Both the position numbers and the translations under genes were made by a program. Of a stretch of 64,000 bases of DNA, positions 11,380 to 22,300 are shown piece by piece. Source of the DNA: Allantophomopsis cytisporea (Eukaryota > Ascomycota > Leotiomycetes > Phacidiales > Phacidiaceae); assembly GCA_024752435.1 (NCBI GenBank), contig CP103025.1, forward strand, positions 930,001 to 994,000, read 5' to 3'. The notes beneath the pieces were generated by a model. The model searched no databases. It was given only the letters and a program-made list of their open reading frames with translations, and had not been told where the DNA came from. Each line of letters opens with the position of its first letter. Positions within the stretch are counted from its first letter, which is position 1.

Positions 11380-12172
11380 GTTGGCTATGAAAAACGAATG
11401 TTAGCTATAATGCTCCTGCTGCGATTTGAGATCCGTGAATCATTGTATCGTTGTATTGGCGGCAAATGAGATTCGTGTTTTCGAGCTTTCGTTCGTAGAT
11501 GGCGTGAATTGAAGGTGCGCAATGTCTGCAGGATATGGGATTCAACGTACCGACTTGTGTGATGAATCGCGGTGGGTGTCGTGTGGGTTAGTTGTCGTCG
11601 ATTGATGCTGGCGGCGTTCAATCAGTCCTGTCTCTCTGAATCTCAAAGGCTAAGCGAGGCTCGAGCGCAGAAAGTCTAGGGTTTGCCCTTCGCAAAACCC
11701 GCAAAGAAACGCGCGACCGGTTTTTGTGGCCTGGTTCGTCAACTGGATATTCAGGCGCATATCGAGGCAGAGAAACTGGCAGTCGAGAAATGAAATCAGA
11801 TGTCATCACAGGTCGGCCCTTACAACATTGAATGCCGATGTACTGTTGATCCGGGGTAAAGGTATCATGAATCTATGTCTTCTTATCCAGTGCAGGTTTG
11901 TGAAGGCGCTCCGCATACATGAACGATAACGACCAACATAAATTATTAACTAAATCATAGATAATTGATGCAGCTAGCATTTTCTCGACTAATCACAAGT
12001 TGAACAAAAGACCATCTAGAACATCTTCTGTTACATTATCATATTGGATTTCAGGAGAACAGGAGAAAATAGAAGACCACGAAGCCACAACAAGCGACGT
12101 GATCAGCGATTAGAAGGACCACAAAGATCAAGCAATCAAACATAGGCAATTTATAGGCAACGCCTTGCAACA
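11380..12172. promoter_or_regulatory. RPS23 leader with predicted 5'-UTR intron, and divergent promoter
   Basis: The part next to RPS23 holds a predicted 166-nt leader intron on the minus strand (11550-11385). Further out, about 600 nt serve as upstream region for RPS23 and for the divergent coiled-coil orphan. A GC-rich block at about 11640-11740 (gcgaggctcgagcgcag, aaacccgcaaagaaacgcg) may carry ribosomal-protein promoter elements, but I cannot name a factor site. Confidence 0.45.
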
Positions 12173-13012
12173 ATGTCTACATCTCCAGAACTCAACAGAT
12201 CGAAGGGCAAGCAGCGTGATCCACCTCCAGCGTTGTTCCTAGGCCCTCCATCTCAGAATGCCTCCCATGTCACCTTACCTGGTATTCTCATGCCGGGTAC
12301 TATTCCAGCAGCTGTAGCATCTCCCTCTACAGGATCCGGTCAACGGGCCCCACCGCTCAGACAAAGTTCGAATCTAAATCCTGGGCGCGCAAATGTGGAT
12401 GGCCCAGCTGATGGAACGCTTACAAGTCGATCAAGACAAACAAATCCGCGCCAGCAGGAACGAACAGAGAACCAACGACAAGCCGATAGGACTGACGCTC
12501 TATGGGCCGAAATGCAGTCAACGTTGGAGGAGGTGGAGTTAAGCGCATCAAATGGAGCACATGTCTTTGGTCCTGATCACAACAAAGCCTTGGAGGAATT
12601 ACGGACTGCTCAGATTTCCTTGGCACAAGCTTGGGCAAGGAGTGAAGCAGATGATGCCATTGATGCAGCGGAGAAAGAGAGAAAGCCCGGACCGCCGGGA
12701 AGTGAGGGGAAAAGTGCTTTCGAGGGTACACAAGGTGCAAAAAGTACATTGAGCGGCTCTGGCAGTCGACCTGGAAGCAGTGGAGGTGTGCCTAAGAGGG
12801 GAGAGAAGCTGGAAGAAGAGACGGAGGCGGATATCTTGCTGGCAAGGAAACGCCGTGAGGCCAACGACAGATACTTCCAAAGGGTTAATGGTAGTGTCCT
12901 GGATGTTGTTGCAAAACTCGAGGGAGTTGCAGTTGCTATGCGAGCTGTGGAAAAGGAGAGTAGAGATATATGGGGAGAAGAGGACATGATCACGGAGAGT
13001 GTTGCCTCTTGA
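12173..13012 (+). CDS. Conserved-looking coiled-coil protein of unknown function
   Basis: A single-exon protein of 279 residues that I do not recognise. The first 100 residues are Pro/Ser/Gln-rich and probably disordered. A compact acidic helical segment follows at about 105-165 (DALWAEMQSTLEEVELSASN and then HNKALEELRTAQISLAQAWA). A second disordered linker spans about 170-215, and a charged C-terminal helix about 215-275 (ETEADILLARKRREANDRYF). The two helical parts look selected rather than random, so it is probably a real gene acting in a complex. No signal peptide, membrane segment or enzyme motif is visible. It is convergent with KSH1, 219 nt away. Confidence 0.7.
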   Translation: MSTSPELNRSKGKQRDPPPALFLGPPSQNASHVTLPGILMPGTIPAAVASPSTGSGQRAPPLRQSSNLNPGRANVDGPADGTLTSRSRQTNPRQQERTENQRQADRTDALWAEMQSTLEEVELSASNGAHVFGPDHNKALEELRTAQISLAQAWARSEADDAIDAAEKERKPGPPGSEGKSAFEGTQGAKSTLSGSGSRPGSSGGVPKRGEKLEEETEADILLARKRREANDRYFQRVNGSVLDVVAKLEGVAVAMRAVEKESRDIWGEEDMITESVAS

Positions 13013-13231
13013 GTATCCATATTATCTTTGGTTCTTGACATTAGCGTTGGAGTTTTGGTGCTCAGGGAGCAAGAAATTTTGAAAGTTATTCAATAACGAT
13101 ATGCTATAATAATAACAATTCATGACTCTATACAAGCGATAACGTGCTTTCGAGGTGTGTACTTCGATTTCTTTTGGTATATTCCCTGACCTCTCCTAAA
13201 CGCCATGCTGACATAACCCATAACGACCGAC

Positions 13232-13618
13232 TTAACTTCCAACAAAGAGTGAAACCTGTAGCGGACGTTAGATGAAGGAAAGGCTGGTAGGACAAGGATA
13301 CATACTGCCATAAAGACACAACACATACTGACATAAGGGCTCAATCGCTCTCCTATTCTTGCGCACTTCCAAAAGATGCCAATGATACTATGAAGGAGTC
13401 AGATGCATCTGTTCCTATAGACCTGAACTATCGGGAGTACATACCCATCCTTGTTGCGATCCATTATGGCAGGAAACATATGGTGGCAGTACGAGCTCGT
13501 ACATATGAGGAGGAGGATCACCATTAACAGTGACTGGAAGTTGAAAAGAGCTGTCTATGAAACAAAGAAATTAGCCAGCCATCACAGAACATCACCCTGC
13601 AGTTCAAGGGCTTACCAT
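13232..13618 (-). CDS. KSH1: Kish/TMEM167 family secretory-pathway membrane protein
   Basis: A four-exon gene encoding 72 residues: 13618-13616, 13554-13445, 13387-13306 and 13255-13232. The product matches the Kish family (yeast Ksh1, human TMEM167), a small essential protein of the early secretory pathway. The signature begins with FNFQSLL and a hydrophobic helix (MVILLLICTSSYC), and continues DRNKDG, IIGIFWKCARIGERLSPYVS and CCVFMAVSLFVGS. Length and order match the family exactly. The first coding exon is the ATG alone, followed by GTAAGC. The other donors are GTATGT, and the three acceptors are CATAG, CATAG and CTACAG. All three junctions keep frame. No long reading frame marks this gene, so ordinary ORF calling would miss it. 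It is divergent from TAF13. Confidence 0.9.
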
Positions 13619-14048
13619 CTTGAAGTCTGATTGATTGTAAAGTAGATACGCTGCAATTTACTTGTGATAACCCCAGCATTCGTTACATGCGGATTGTCCT
13701 CAAGCTCGGTGGAAAGTATATCCGTGATCGGAGCTAGCGGAGATAAACAACGTCTTGACTTATCATTTCAAGCGCGCGTGTGAACATGCATCTATTGTTG
13801 TCCCTGCGATACGTGTGAAGCGCAAAGAAAGTGACAAACGCCAGATTGAGATCGCAACAACGGTCAACATTTCTCTTTGACCTTTAGAAGTCATAGAATT
13901 TCCATCGTTTCTTTATTCTTCGGATTCGGAGTTCTATGATAAGCTGTCCGCGCTCGATTACCACTCTGCGCGCAAAAGCTGGATAGCTTATTCTTGTGTC
14001 CCATATTCATTCACAAAGCACCCTATATCGCCTTCGGAGTACTTCAAG
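13619..14048. promoter_or_regulatory. Divergent promoter region (KSH1 / TAF13)
   Basis: These 430 nt lie between divergent start codons and probably serve both genes. I see no clear TATA box, and no frame or repeat of note. Confidence 0.5.
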
Positions 14049-14540
14049 ATGGAGCCAAGAGCACGTATCGGTAAGCGCAAAGGCGAACAGAATTTCAGCG
14101 ATCAAGAATGTAAGTGAATGTTATTACATCATACGCTCAGAACTAATCATTCCCCAGTAACCGCCCTCCTTTATGGTCACGGTGATGTCGCCACTCCCCT
14201 TGACTCCACTGTCAAAGTGCTTGATGAAATCCTTTCCGACTTCATCATCAACCTCTCCCTCGAATCCTACCTACCCGCCTCAATCGCTGGCCGCCAAAAA
14301 GTAAAGCTTGATGATGTTAAGTTCGCCTGCAGGAAGAACCCGAAGTTTCTAGGGAAGATTCAGGAAAATATTGAGAAGAAAGAGGAGATTGAGAAAGCAA
14401 GGAAGATGGCGGATGCGAATGATGATAAAATTATGCGGGCTGGTGGCAAGGGGAAGGCCGTGGAAGAGGAGTTGGGTGAGGGCGACGATGATGTTGAGAC
14501 GGCAACGATTGGAGGGCGAAGCACGAATACCAGACAATGA
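14049..14540 (+). CDS. TAF13: Transcription initiation factor TFIID subunit 13
   Basis: TAF13 is a histone-fold subunit of TFIID that pairs with TAF11 and contacts TBP. Exon 1 (14049-14109) gives MEPRARIGKRKGEQNFSDQE. A 48-nt intron (GTAAGT..CCCAG) is followed by exon 2 (14158-14540), for 147 residues. The fold starts at LTALLYGHGDVATPLDSTV, continues through LDEILSDFIINL, and has KVKLDDVKFACRKNPKFLGK, which matches the TAF13 pattern of helices and the RKDP/RKNP turn. After about residue 95 the protein is charged and low-complexity. It is slightly longer than yeast-type cores because of that acidic tail. Divergent neighbour: KSH1. Confidence 0.93.
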
Positions 14541-15502
14541 TGTGTCCTGAGATTTACCGTTTGGTCCATCCTCCATCTTTCTCTGTACTATTCAACGAGG
14601 CTTTGTCCTCGTCGTCTTCCAATCACAACTATGGAACTGGAGTTGCAGCAGACTGTCTCCGATCCTTGTTCATCAGAAGTGATGAAAGTCTTGCGTTGCA
14701 AGTTTATCTCAATTCCTTTGTGTCAGTTATACCTTTAGAGTCTGGACAGACGTTTGATTTGATACGGCCGACAGCTTGTAACGAAGCGGAGCTCTCAATC
14801 ATATCCCCCAGATCATATCAGCAACGCAACAGGTCTGCCATATCAACCATACTGGCTTGTATGTGGAATAGTGCACATCTGGCCAAAGAGCTGCTCGACG
14901 CAAAGGTTTACTGAGCTTCGCATTACACTATGTAGTTCGTACCGGAGATTTTTCTTCATAGAACCGCATTACTGGGCAGAGTTTCTGGCGTGAGGATATC
15001 TTTCTTAACAACATCTCCTTCCTCGGGTGTATTGCACAGATACAAACCTTAATGTTTTGTCGATAAGGAGATTATGGTGTTTGCTCGACAAAGAGAAGAG
15101 TGATGGCCATTCTAGATTCGTCTGGCCTTCGGTTATTGACCTTCATGCTCTATACCCATTGATTCTGAAACTAGTTGACCTAATGATATCATCCAAGTAT
15201 ACAAATCTAACAAACATATCATGCTTCAAGAATTGCCTATTTTGATCGACCTAAGGATATCGGAACTTTCAGAATATCATAGTTGTATAGCTAAATGTTC
15301 AAGTATTTACATCTATCTAGAGTAAAGAATTAGAGAGCCAGAAGAGAACAGTACATATAAAGCAGCGCGGCAGGGGTATATGAATGCATAAATCCCAGGT
15401 TTGGTCATAAATCGTGAACTCATCATAATCTTGTCCCTCATTCCTCGTGCTCTCAAACATCTTATAGAACGCAGAACCACCAGCGACGCAAGTAGCTCAG
15501 CG
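14541..15502. other. Convergent intergenic region after TAF13
   Basis: These 962 nt contain a 125-codon frame (14537-14914, plus) that overlaps the TAF13 stop. It has no recognisable domain and no family-like pattern, so I leave it uncalled. The remainder (14915-15500) is AT-rich with no visible repeat or RNA gene. Confidence 0.4.
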
Positions 15503-16246
15503 TCAAGAATTTCCCTTTCCTGTCTCGACACTAGCATGTCTCTTTTGCATCATGGGGCTCTTTTTAAGTTCTTGAATCACACCAGCCCAGCCCATTTTCT
15601 GTCCACCACCAACATTATCATTATGTCCCATCGTCTGAGTACTGAATCTTCTCGGAGGTGGAGCACTTTCACTCCCTCTACTAACGATCGCTTCTGTGAG
15701 TCCGTGAGGGAGACTGGGCCGTTTTGGCATATTTGTAATCTTCTCTGGTTCCCTCAGAGGTGAGAGTGGAGGAGTATGAGGGGCTATAGGTCCGGGAGGC
15801 TGGGAAGTACGAGCAGCAACGACGCCCATATAAACGACCAGAAATCTGAGGCGTAGCATATCCAATCTTCTCATCCGCTCTCCTAACACCTCCTTCTTTC
15901 CAGCCCATAATAACCTCACACTACTCTTCAGCCTCGAACTAGTGTTTTCCACCACACAAGTATTTAGCGCTTCCCTCAGATCATCACTGCCCTTCTGTAT
16001 CTCTCGGAGTAGTCTATTGAGTCTCAGCTTATCATCTAGACTCTGCACCTTTGCAATGTCTCGGTCGTAAGACTCGTTCTCTTTGATTGAGAAGTCTACC
16101 GCGTCCAGGAAAGAGATCAGTTCCATCGGCGCATCCTGATAAGCCTGGAAATAAGCTGTGGCGATGCGCGTTGCCACCATAAGTGCAAGTGACAAGGCGC
16201 CGAAGATAATGAGAAGAATGAAGATCTTTAAATCGTCTTCAGCCAT
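15503..16246 (-). CDS. Single-pass membrane protein of unknown function
   Basis: A single-exon protein of 247 residues that I do not recognise. Residues of about 7-30 (LKIFILLIIFGALSLALMVA) form one strong membrane helix right after a short acidic N terminus, which suggests a signal anchor. Residues 40-130 are helical and charged (for example SYDRDIAKVQSLDDKLRLNR), probably a coiled coil. Residues 145-247 are Pro/Ser-rich and basic, probably cytosolic and disordered. No enzyme motif is visible. The composition switches cleanly between these segments, which supports a real gene. Its start is divergent from BUD32 across a 550-nt gap. Confidence 0.7.
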   Translation of the reverse strand: MAEDDLKIFILLIIFGALSLALMVATRIATAYFQAYQDAPMELISFLDAVDFSIKENESYDRDIAKVQSLDDKLRLNRLLREIQKGSDDLREALNTCVVENTSSRLKSSVRLLWAGKKEVLGERMRRLDMLRLRFLVVYMGVVAARTSQPPGPIAPHTPPLSPLREPEKITNMPKRPSLPHGLTEAIVSRGSESAPPPRRFSTQTMGHNDNVGGGQKMGWAGVIQELKKSPMMQKRHASVETGKGNS

Positions 16247-16798
16247 TTTGACGACCGATCCACAAATAAATATTCCTTAAAGGCACATGATCTTGAACTT
16301 GACAGATATTGTAAAGGAAGTAGGTAAGAAAAGCAATGGGTGTGGGATGACGCATGAGCATGTATATTTGCGCAACGGAATGTTTGCGACAATATGCTAT
16401 TCGCCCGGTGTTGCATGATGTTGTGGGCGCTATGTATGCAGACATGGGGAAATTGGCGGAGGCGGGGTGATGAGTGGTATAACAAAACAATCCTGGACAT
16501 TTTCCAATCAACTGACTTACCACCTCATGTCATGATATCCTCGCCTGTATGAAAATTTCGGTGGTGTTTTGTGTAGCTTCATGATCAGACTCTCAATCTC
16601 ATAAGAGATAACGTGTTGGTGTAAAGAGACATTCATGAGGAAGTTAGACTCGGCGGTGACGCTTTATCGCAGCTATCAGTTGTCAGAACCCCGCAGTGCA
16701 AACATCACAAACACGATATTTCTCCAGAGACCTTCGTGATGTTCTAATCGCAACACAGTCAAATCTACCAAACCACAATCGTAACCCTACACAACAAG
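16247..16798. promoter_or_regulatory. Divergent upstream region (membrane protein / BUD32)
   Basis: This 552-nt gap lies between divergent genes and contains only short frames without domain features. It holds both promoters by position; no specific site is recognised. Confidence 0.4.
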
Positions 16799-17584
16799 AT
16801 GGGGATCCCAGAAACAGCGGTGCCATTAGTTGCGCCGGATCACATCTCGCCACCGCTTCCAAAACTCTTTACGCAATCCGCAACCGCACCACAACTCATA
16901 ACTCAGGGCGCCGAAGCCCTTCTTTACCGCTCAACATATCTCCTCCCCAGCATCCCCAGCGCCCTCAAGCACCGCCCGTCAAAACCTTACCGCCATCCCA
17001 TCCTCGATGCTCGACTCACAAAACACCGCATCCTCTCCGAGGCGCGCGTGCTTGCGAAATGTAGGCGGGAAGGCGTCCCTGTTCCAGCGGTGTATGCTTT
17101 GGATGAGAGCGCAGGCTGGTTGATGATCGAGTGGATCGAGGGCGAAGTAGTGAAGATACGGTTGAACGAGTGGCTGCGACGACGAAAGGATGCGGGGACA
17201 CTTGAGGGCTCGGAAGATCATGAATTGGTGAGTTTGATGAGGAGGATTGGTGCTGCTGTGGGTAGAATGCATGCCATTGGGATTGTGCATGGGGATCTTA
17301 CGACCAGCAACCTTATGCTAAGGGATGGTGAAAAGGATGGAATTCTGGAGGGCGAAATTATCTTGATCGATTTTGGCCTTGCGAGCCAGACCGTTCAGGA
17401 CGAGGATCGAGCTGTTGACCTCTATGTGTTGGAGAGGGCATTTGGCAGCACCCATCCTCGAGCTGAGAGCCTCTTTCCAGAGCTGCTACATGCTTATGGT
17501 ACAAGCTTTAAGGGCGCGGGGGTAGTATTGAGAAGATTGGAAGACGTGAGAATGAGAGGAAGAAAAAGAAGTATGCTTGGTTGA
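16799..17584 (+). CDS. BUD32: EKC/KEOPS complex kinase/ATPase subunit Bud32
   Basis: Bud32 (PRPK) is the small atypical kinase/ATPase of the KEOPS complex, which makes the t6A modification of tRNAs reading ANN codons. It also has roles at telomeres and in transcription. The single exon gives 261 residues, the usual size. Visible motifs are QGAEA (about 37-41), the KPYRHPILD lysine block (about 62-70), the catalytic loop HGDLTTSN (164-171), the metal motif IDFGLA (190-195), and the basic C-terminal tail RGRKRSMLG. The VAPDHISPPL N-terminal extension is typical of filamentous fungi. No key residue is missing. Confidence 0.96.
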   Translation: MGIPETAVPLVAPDHISPPLPKLFTQSATAPQLITQGAEALLYRSTYLLPSIPSALKHRPSKPYRHPILDARLTKHRILSEARVLAKCRREGVPVPAVYALDESAGWLMIEWIEGEVVKIRLNEWLRRRKDAGTLEGSEDHELVSLMRRIGAAVGRMHAIGIVHGDLTTSNLMLRDGEKDGILEGEIILIDFGLASQTVQDEDRAVDLYVLERAFGSTHPRAESLFPELLHAYGTSFKGAGVVLRRLEDVRMRGRKRSMLG

Positions 17585-18055
17585 GAGGGAGATATGTTGG
17601 TTGAATGAGGAGTTTGGTCGGGGGCATCGCGTGGCATGTTTTAATTTATTCAAGCCTATGAGGGTTGGATTCTCTTTATTTTCATGATATGGATGAGATA
17701 TCGCCATCAAACTCTGAAATATAACTATTCTACAGACCAAGACTAAATGTGCAGAAAATCGTTGACAATGTGATTCTCCATCTCAAGTGTCCACACACTT
17801 CTCAAAATATTAAGGATCTTTCAACATCAAGCAAGACATACCATAGTTGTGATAATGTCATAGTTCAGTTATAACTCGGAAACCATTATTTATCATCCAA
17901 AAGTCCCATGCGTGAAACTATAGTGTGGCTGGATTGCCTGGGGGCCTCAGTATCAAGGCGTGCTAGGTCGATTTTCAAAATAACTTCACCAGTACTTTTC
18001 CTTAAGGCAGTATCTCCCTCCTAGCAACACCTCTTTCAACATCAACATCCTAGAA
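17585..18055. other. Intergenic gap with promoter of the methyltransferase gene
   Basis: These 471 nt hold the BUD32 3' end and the upstream region of the next plus-strand gene. They are AT-rich up to about 17900 and pyrimidine-rich near 17995-18050, consistent with a leader. No gene is seen. Confidence 0.45.
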
Positions 18056-19267
18056 ATGGGACAAAACGCGCGCGAAAACGCCAAAATTCAAAAGGCGCGC
18101 GAGGCGCACAAGGATTGGCCACAATGGAAGGGCCCCAAGTTCCAGCCAAAGAAAAATCCTCCCAAGCCCAAGCCCAAGGTCGCGAAAGACGAAGTCACGT
18201 TACCAGAGGCGCTGCTGCTCTCCGTCGAGTTCCTGCAGATCCTGTTGAACTTTTTCCGGGACAATTTCCCACTTGTGCTGGAGTCGGATGCGCTAAATCC
18301 GCTGCTTCAAGAGGTCAAGACGGCACTTTTCGATAGAGATTTCGAGAGAGCTTTTGGCAGAGAAGATTATCTTGAGGCGTATGCGGTACGTTGGAGCCCG
18401 AGTAGGGCTCTGGCTTATGCTTGTATTCTTGCGGATTTGAGGGAGCATTTTCAGCTGTTCTTCCCGGTAAGGGATGAATCTACATCATCATCTGAGCCTG
18501 AGAACGGTGGAAGTGGAAGTGTAGTAAGCGGTCCTAAATCTCCTGGCCGAATTGTTTGCCTCGGTGGTTGTGCGGCAGAGGTCGTTGGGTTTGGTGGATT
18601 TTTGCGCCATTTACAGATGACTGAGTCTCCTACTGAAGGCGAAGAAACTGAGGAGCAATCGCCAGCAAGTGTTGCTAGCCCATCCATGGATTTGACCTTG
18701 GTTGACACGGCTGCTTGGGCCGAAGTCGTTGGGAAGCTCAGCAACGCGCTCACATCTCCACCGGTTCTTTCGAAGTATGCAAGTGCTGCTGCCAAGGCCG
18801 CTGCTCGACCAATGATTGAGAAGGAGGATTTCTCCTCAACGTTCGTGCAGGCGGACATCCTCAGCCAGACCAAGAAGGACCTTCAGAAAATCTTTGGCGA
18901 GACTCCTTGTATCGTTACTCTATTGTTCACCCTGAACGAGCTGTACACCGCTTCTATTCCAAAGGCGACGGCCTTCCTCCTCAATCTAACAGCTACTACA
19001 AAGCCTGGAAGTTTGCTCCTTGTGGTGGACAGCCCAGGAAGTTACTCTCAGGCTGCGTTGGGCGAGCAAGCTAAGAAGTACCCAATGCAATGGCTGATGG
19101 ACCATACGTTACTCGAGAAAACGAAGCCAGACGGTCCAAACAGTCCAGCTTGTTGGGAGAAGGTCATGTCGGACGAATCACGCTGGTTCAGACTACCCGA
19201 GGGGCTTCGATACCCGATCCCATTGGAGAACATGCGCTATCAAGTCCATCTGTTCAAAAGATCATGA
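18056..19267 (+). CDS. BMT6: 25S rRNA uridine-N3-methyltransferase BMT6-like
   Basis: A SAM-dependent methyltransferase of the Methyltransf_34 type. Yeast Bmt6 methylates a uridine at N3 in 25S rRNA in the nucleolus. The single exon gives 403 residues. The N terminus is basic (KFQPKKNPPKPKPKVAKDE), suiting a nucleolar protein. Residues of about 45-135 match the family N domain (LDRDFERAFG-like FDRDFERAFGREDYLEAYAV, WSPSRALAYA). The SAM-binding region is RIVCLGGCAAEVVGF at about 162-176, and a later conserved part is TLLFTLNELYTASIPKATAF. The insert of about 40 residues after it is acidic and Ser-rich. The gene is convergent with the SAC gene: their stop codons are only 40 nt apart, so the 3' UTRs must overlap. 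Confidence 0.87.
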   Translation: MGQNARENAKIQKAREAHKDWPQWKGPKFQPKKNPPKPKPKVAKDEVTLPEALLLSVEFLQILLNFFRDNFPLVLESDALNPLLQEVKTALFDRDFERAFGREDYLEAYAVRWSPSRALAYACILADLREHFQLFFPVRDESTSSSEPENGGSGSVVSGPKSPGRIVCLGGCAAEVVGFGGFLRHLQMTESPTEGEETEEQSPASVASPSMDLTLVDTAAWAEVVGKLSNALTSPPVLSKYASAAAKAAARPMIEKEDFSSTFVQADILSQTKKDLQKIFGETPCIVTLLFTLNELYTASIPKATAFLLNLTATTKPGSLLLVVDSPGSYSQAALGEQAKKYPMQWLMDHTLLEKTKPDGPNSPACWEKVMSDESRWFRLPEGLRYPIPLENMRYQVHLFKRS

Positions 19268-19307
19268 ATTAAAAAATACTATAAGCTATATGCATAGGAT
19301 GCTAAAG

Positions 19308-22300
19308 TTACGCCCACACCATCTTCTTAAGGCTGTGTCCTAGTTGCTCCAAGAGCCCTGTGCTCTTCTTTGCGTCCGCCAACGAGATAATCACACCCTT
19401 CTGTATAATACTTCTGCGCTCTGTACCGGCCTCTACAGCCTGGCCAAGCATGATCATGCGTTCGATCTCCGCACAAATGGTCATGACCTGCTCGAGCTCG
19501 CTCAGCTTCGGAATGTCCTGCCCATCCGCAACAGCAGACCGAGCTGGCAGTGCTTTCAGTGCAAGAATTTTTGTTGTGGGTTCCGGCGGTTGGACTCCAA
19601 TAAGTCCAGTGAGAATTTTCGGTGGTGTAACAGCGCCGCCACCCAACAGGTCTGCCTCTTCGCGTGTCTTCATGGACGAGAGCGATCTTGTGTTGACTCT
19701 CGTGATATCCTGTTCTCCGACTTTGTATCTTATGACAAACCCAACGTTTCTCTCCTCATTCGCCTGGGCTGGGGATAAAGTGGAGGTTACGTAGGTACCA
19801 TATTGAATACCAAGCACATGTCGTAAATCGACACGCTCAAAAGATGATACCTTCTCCATGTTCCAGTCAAATCGGCAGGCGTACAGTGCCGCATCAGTCA
19901 GTAGCAATACCGATTCTTCAAAAGGCGTCGATTTAATTGTATTCGGCTCATGTGGCGTGAGCAGGGTCCAGCCACCAATTAGCTCTTCCTGCTCGTCAGC
20001 AATGACAAGTCTTTGGCTTACGTCAATGGCCTGTTGTCTCATCTTTTGCATCGAAACGCCAGGATCTCCACTCATCATGTTTGCCTCAAAGTCTTCGAAG
20101 ACAAGTTCTGTGACATTGCCGAGAAGGAAATCGATGGCAGCTTGACTGAAATAATCATTTACAATCCTTATGTATTAGTTAGATGGTATAGCAGAAATAG
20201 TTGGACGGAGAATAGTTGACTTACCCACTATAAAATCTTGATATAGAGAGACCCATATCTGTTAATGCGCCCTTATAGTCTCGCTTTCTTGTTCTGGTGA
20301 ATTGACCTTTTAGGGCATCTGTAGAAGCATACTGTTTCGAGATAGCGTCTCCATTGTCTGCCCAAAGGTAATTAAACCACTGCGTGGTTTGATCTGCTTG
20401 AATATACAAATCAATGCCTTCTGCCTTCAGTTGTGATTCTAATGCACGTCTGGCACATGCGCTTTGTACCACATTTGTGCGATCGAGGCAGTCCATACAA
20501 TTTGTTCTCAAAATGCCGCTTTGCCTTTGCTCAAGTTTGCCAGCAATTTCAACATTATTTCCAAATTTATCAAGCTTCTCTCCCAGAGCATCCATAAGGA
20601 GGCTGACGTTCTCAAATTTCATGCCGCGACAGACAGCATGGAAATCAAACCATTCAAACCCAACTGTTCTGCCTTTGATTCCGCCGCTTTCATTGAGTCG
20701 CTTCATGTTTTTCTCATACGCGTCACCAACTATTGCTTCATTACCATGCTTTTCCACCAAGGATGCTACTTGGACGTCACCATACCGAGCGACAATGTTC
20801 AGGAAATGCTGCTGGAATGCGTTGAAATTGGTGTCGGGAGAGTGCTGTATCTGAGGAACAGGCTTGAAGGAATATGGCGACTGAGAGAAGAATATTGGAA
20901 TGCTTCCGCGGAATTGGAGAAAGGAGTAGATCTTTGAGGTGGGGTTCCATTCCGAGTCTGAAAGAATCTGCTCCGTCTCAACGCTGTTGGCTGTATGTCC
21001 ATCCTCGTCCACACCTCGTCTAAGGTATCGAAGTCCAGCTCTCTTCACAGATCGTCTTGAGATCAAGGTGAGAAGGAATTCGCGACTAGAATGCTCTTCA
21101 GCAGCAGATTCAGTGGCAGTGCCAGTCTCATGGCCAACATCATCATTTCCAGGCGTATCAGTGACTCCCAGTTTAGCATCCAATTCTTCATGAGTCTCTG
21201 TTCCCAGCGACGCTGGCTGAAGAGATGCATCGAAGGTCTGTTGTCCAACAAATCCTTGCAACAACGGTAAGACCAGCCCATGCTGACCTGCACTGATAAA
21301 TGGTTGAATTAAATTATGGTTCCAAAAGAATAATGGGTCAACCTCTTTATATAGAGGAAGTTCAGAGGTATTTGCCTTGCGATTGGCAATGTGTCTCGTA
21401 ATGTCGTAATCATAAGAAAAGTAAAAGCTTCGAGAAGCTCCAAACAGGATTTGTGTTGTTCTCAATAGTTTCGGAAGTAGGCTTGCTGCCACACTTTCCA
21501 CCGCTGCCTCTCTGGCATTTCGACTTTGCTCAGCTTCCAAGGATTCATCTGCAGCCTGGTTTGCAGCCTTGAGATTGTCGTTACTATTGGCCCTTGACTG
21601 CGCAGATAGATCCGAGGGCGTCTCCTCTCCTGCAGCACTGAGACCGAGGTTCCTCCCTGAAGCCACAGTCCACCCTTTCTTAGAGAACCATTTCTGTGCA
21701 AACATACCATAGCCCCCTTTCTTTGCTATAACATCTTCCGCAACGCTTGTGCTCCGATGATGGATAGGTGAGGCTGAGCCATCTTGAGAAACTTGTAGGG
21801 ACGTAGTTGCCCGTTGGAGATGATCATCATCGACGTCGTCATCTATAGCAGTGGAAGTATTCTCTTCTTCTTGGTCGGAGCTGTCGCTGTCGTCCAAGGC
21901 GTCTGAATTGATTGACTTTTTGCGCAGTCCACTATTGGTGTTTTGCACAGCAACCTCAGCATCTTTCTTCGAGGATAACGGTGTCAAAGCAACTTCAGTG
22001 ATCACGTAGATCGGCTTCCCATGAATTTGCGCAACTTGTTGTCGGCGCGTAATTGACACAAGAAATGATGCACTCGAGACGGTCAACAATCCTACTCCAA
22101 GTTAGCAATTTACTTCTAAGGGCATGTGCAGCATACCAACGACCCCAAAGGCCTCAAAACTATGAGCTACAGGTGTCCCCTCATCATTGTCGGTCAAATG
22201 AGGTACAATAGAACTATCCTTGTAAATGATTTTGCTAGCAGCTATAGGACGCTGACCCCGCTGCGTCAATGGCTGTAATACAAGACCATCGACAGCGGCG

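Noticed and set aside
14537..14914. 125-codon frame just after TAF13
   Set aside because: Overlaps the TAF13 stop, has no family pattern and lies where a 3' UTR is expected.
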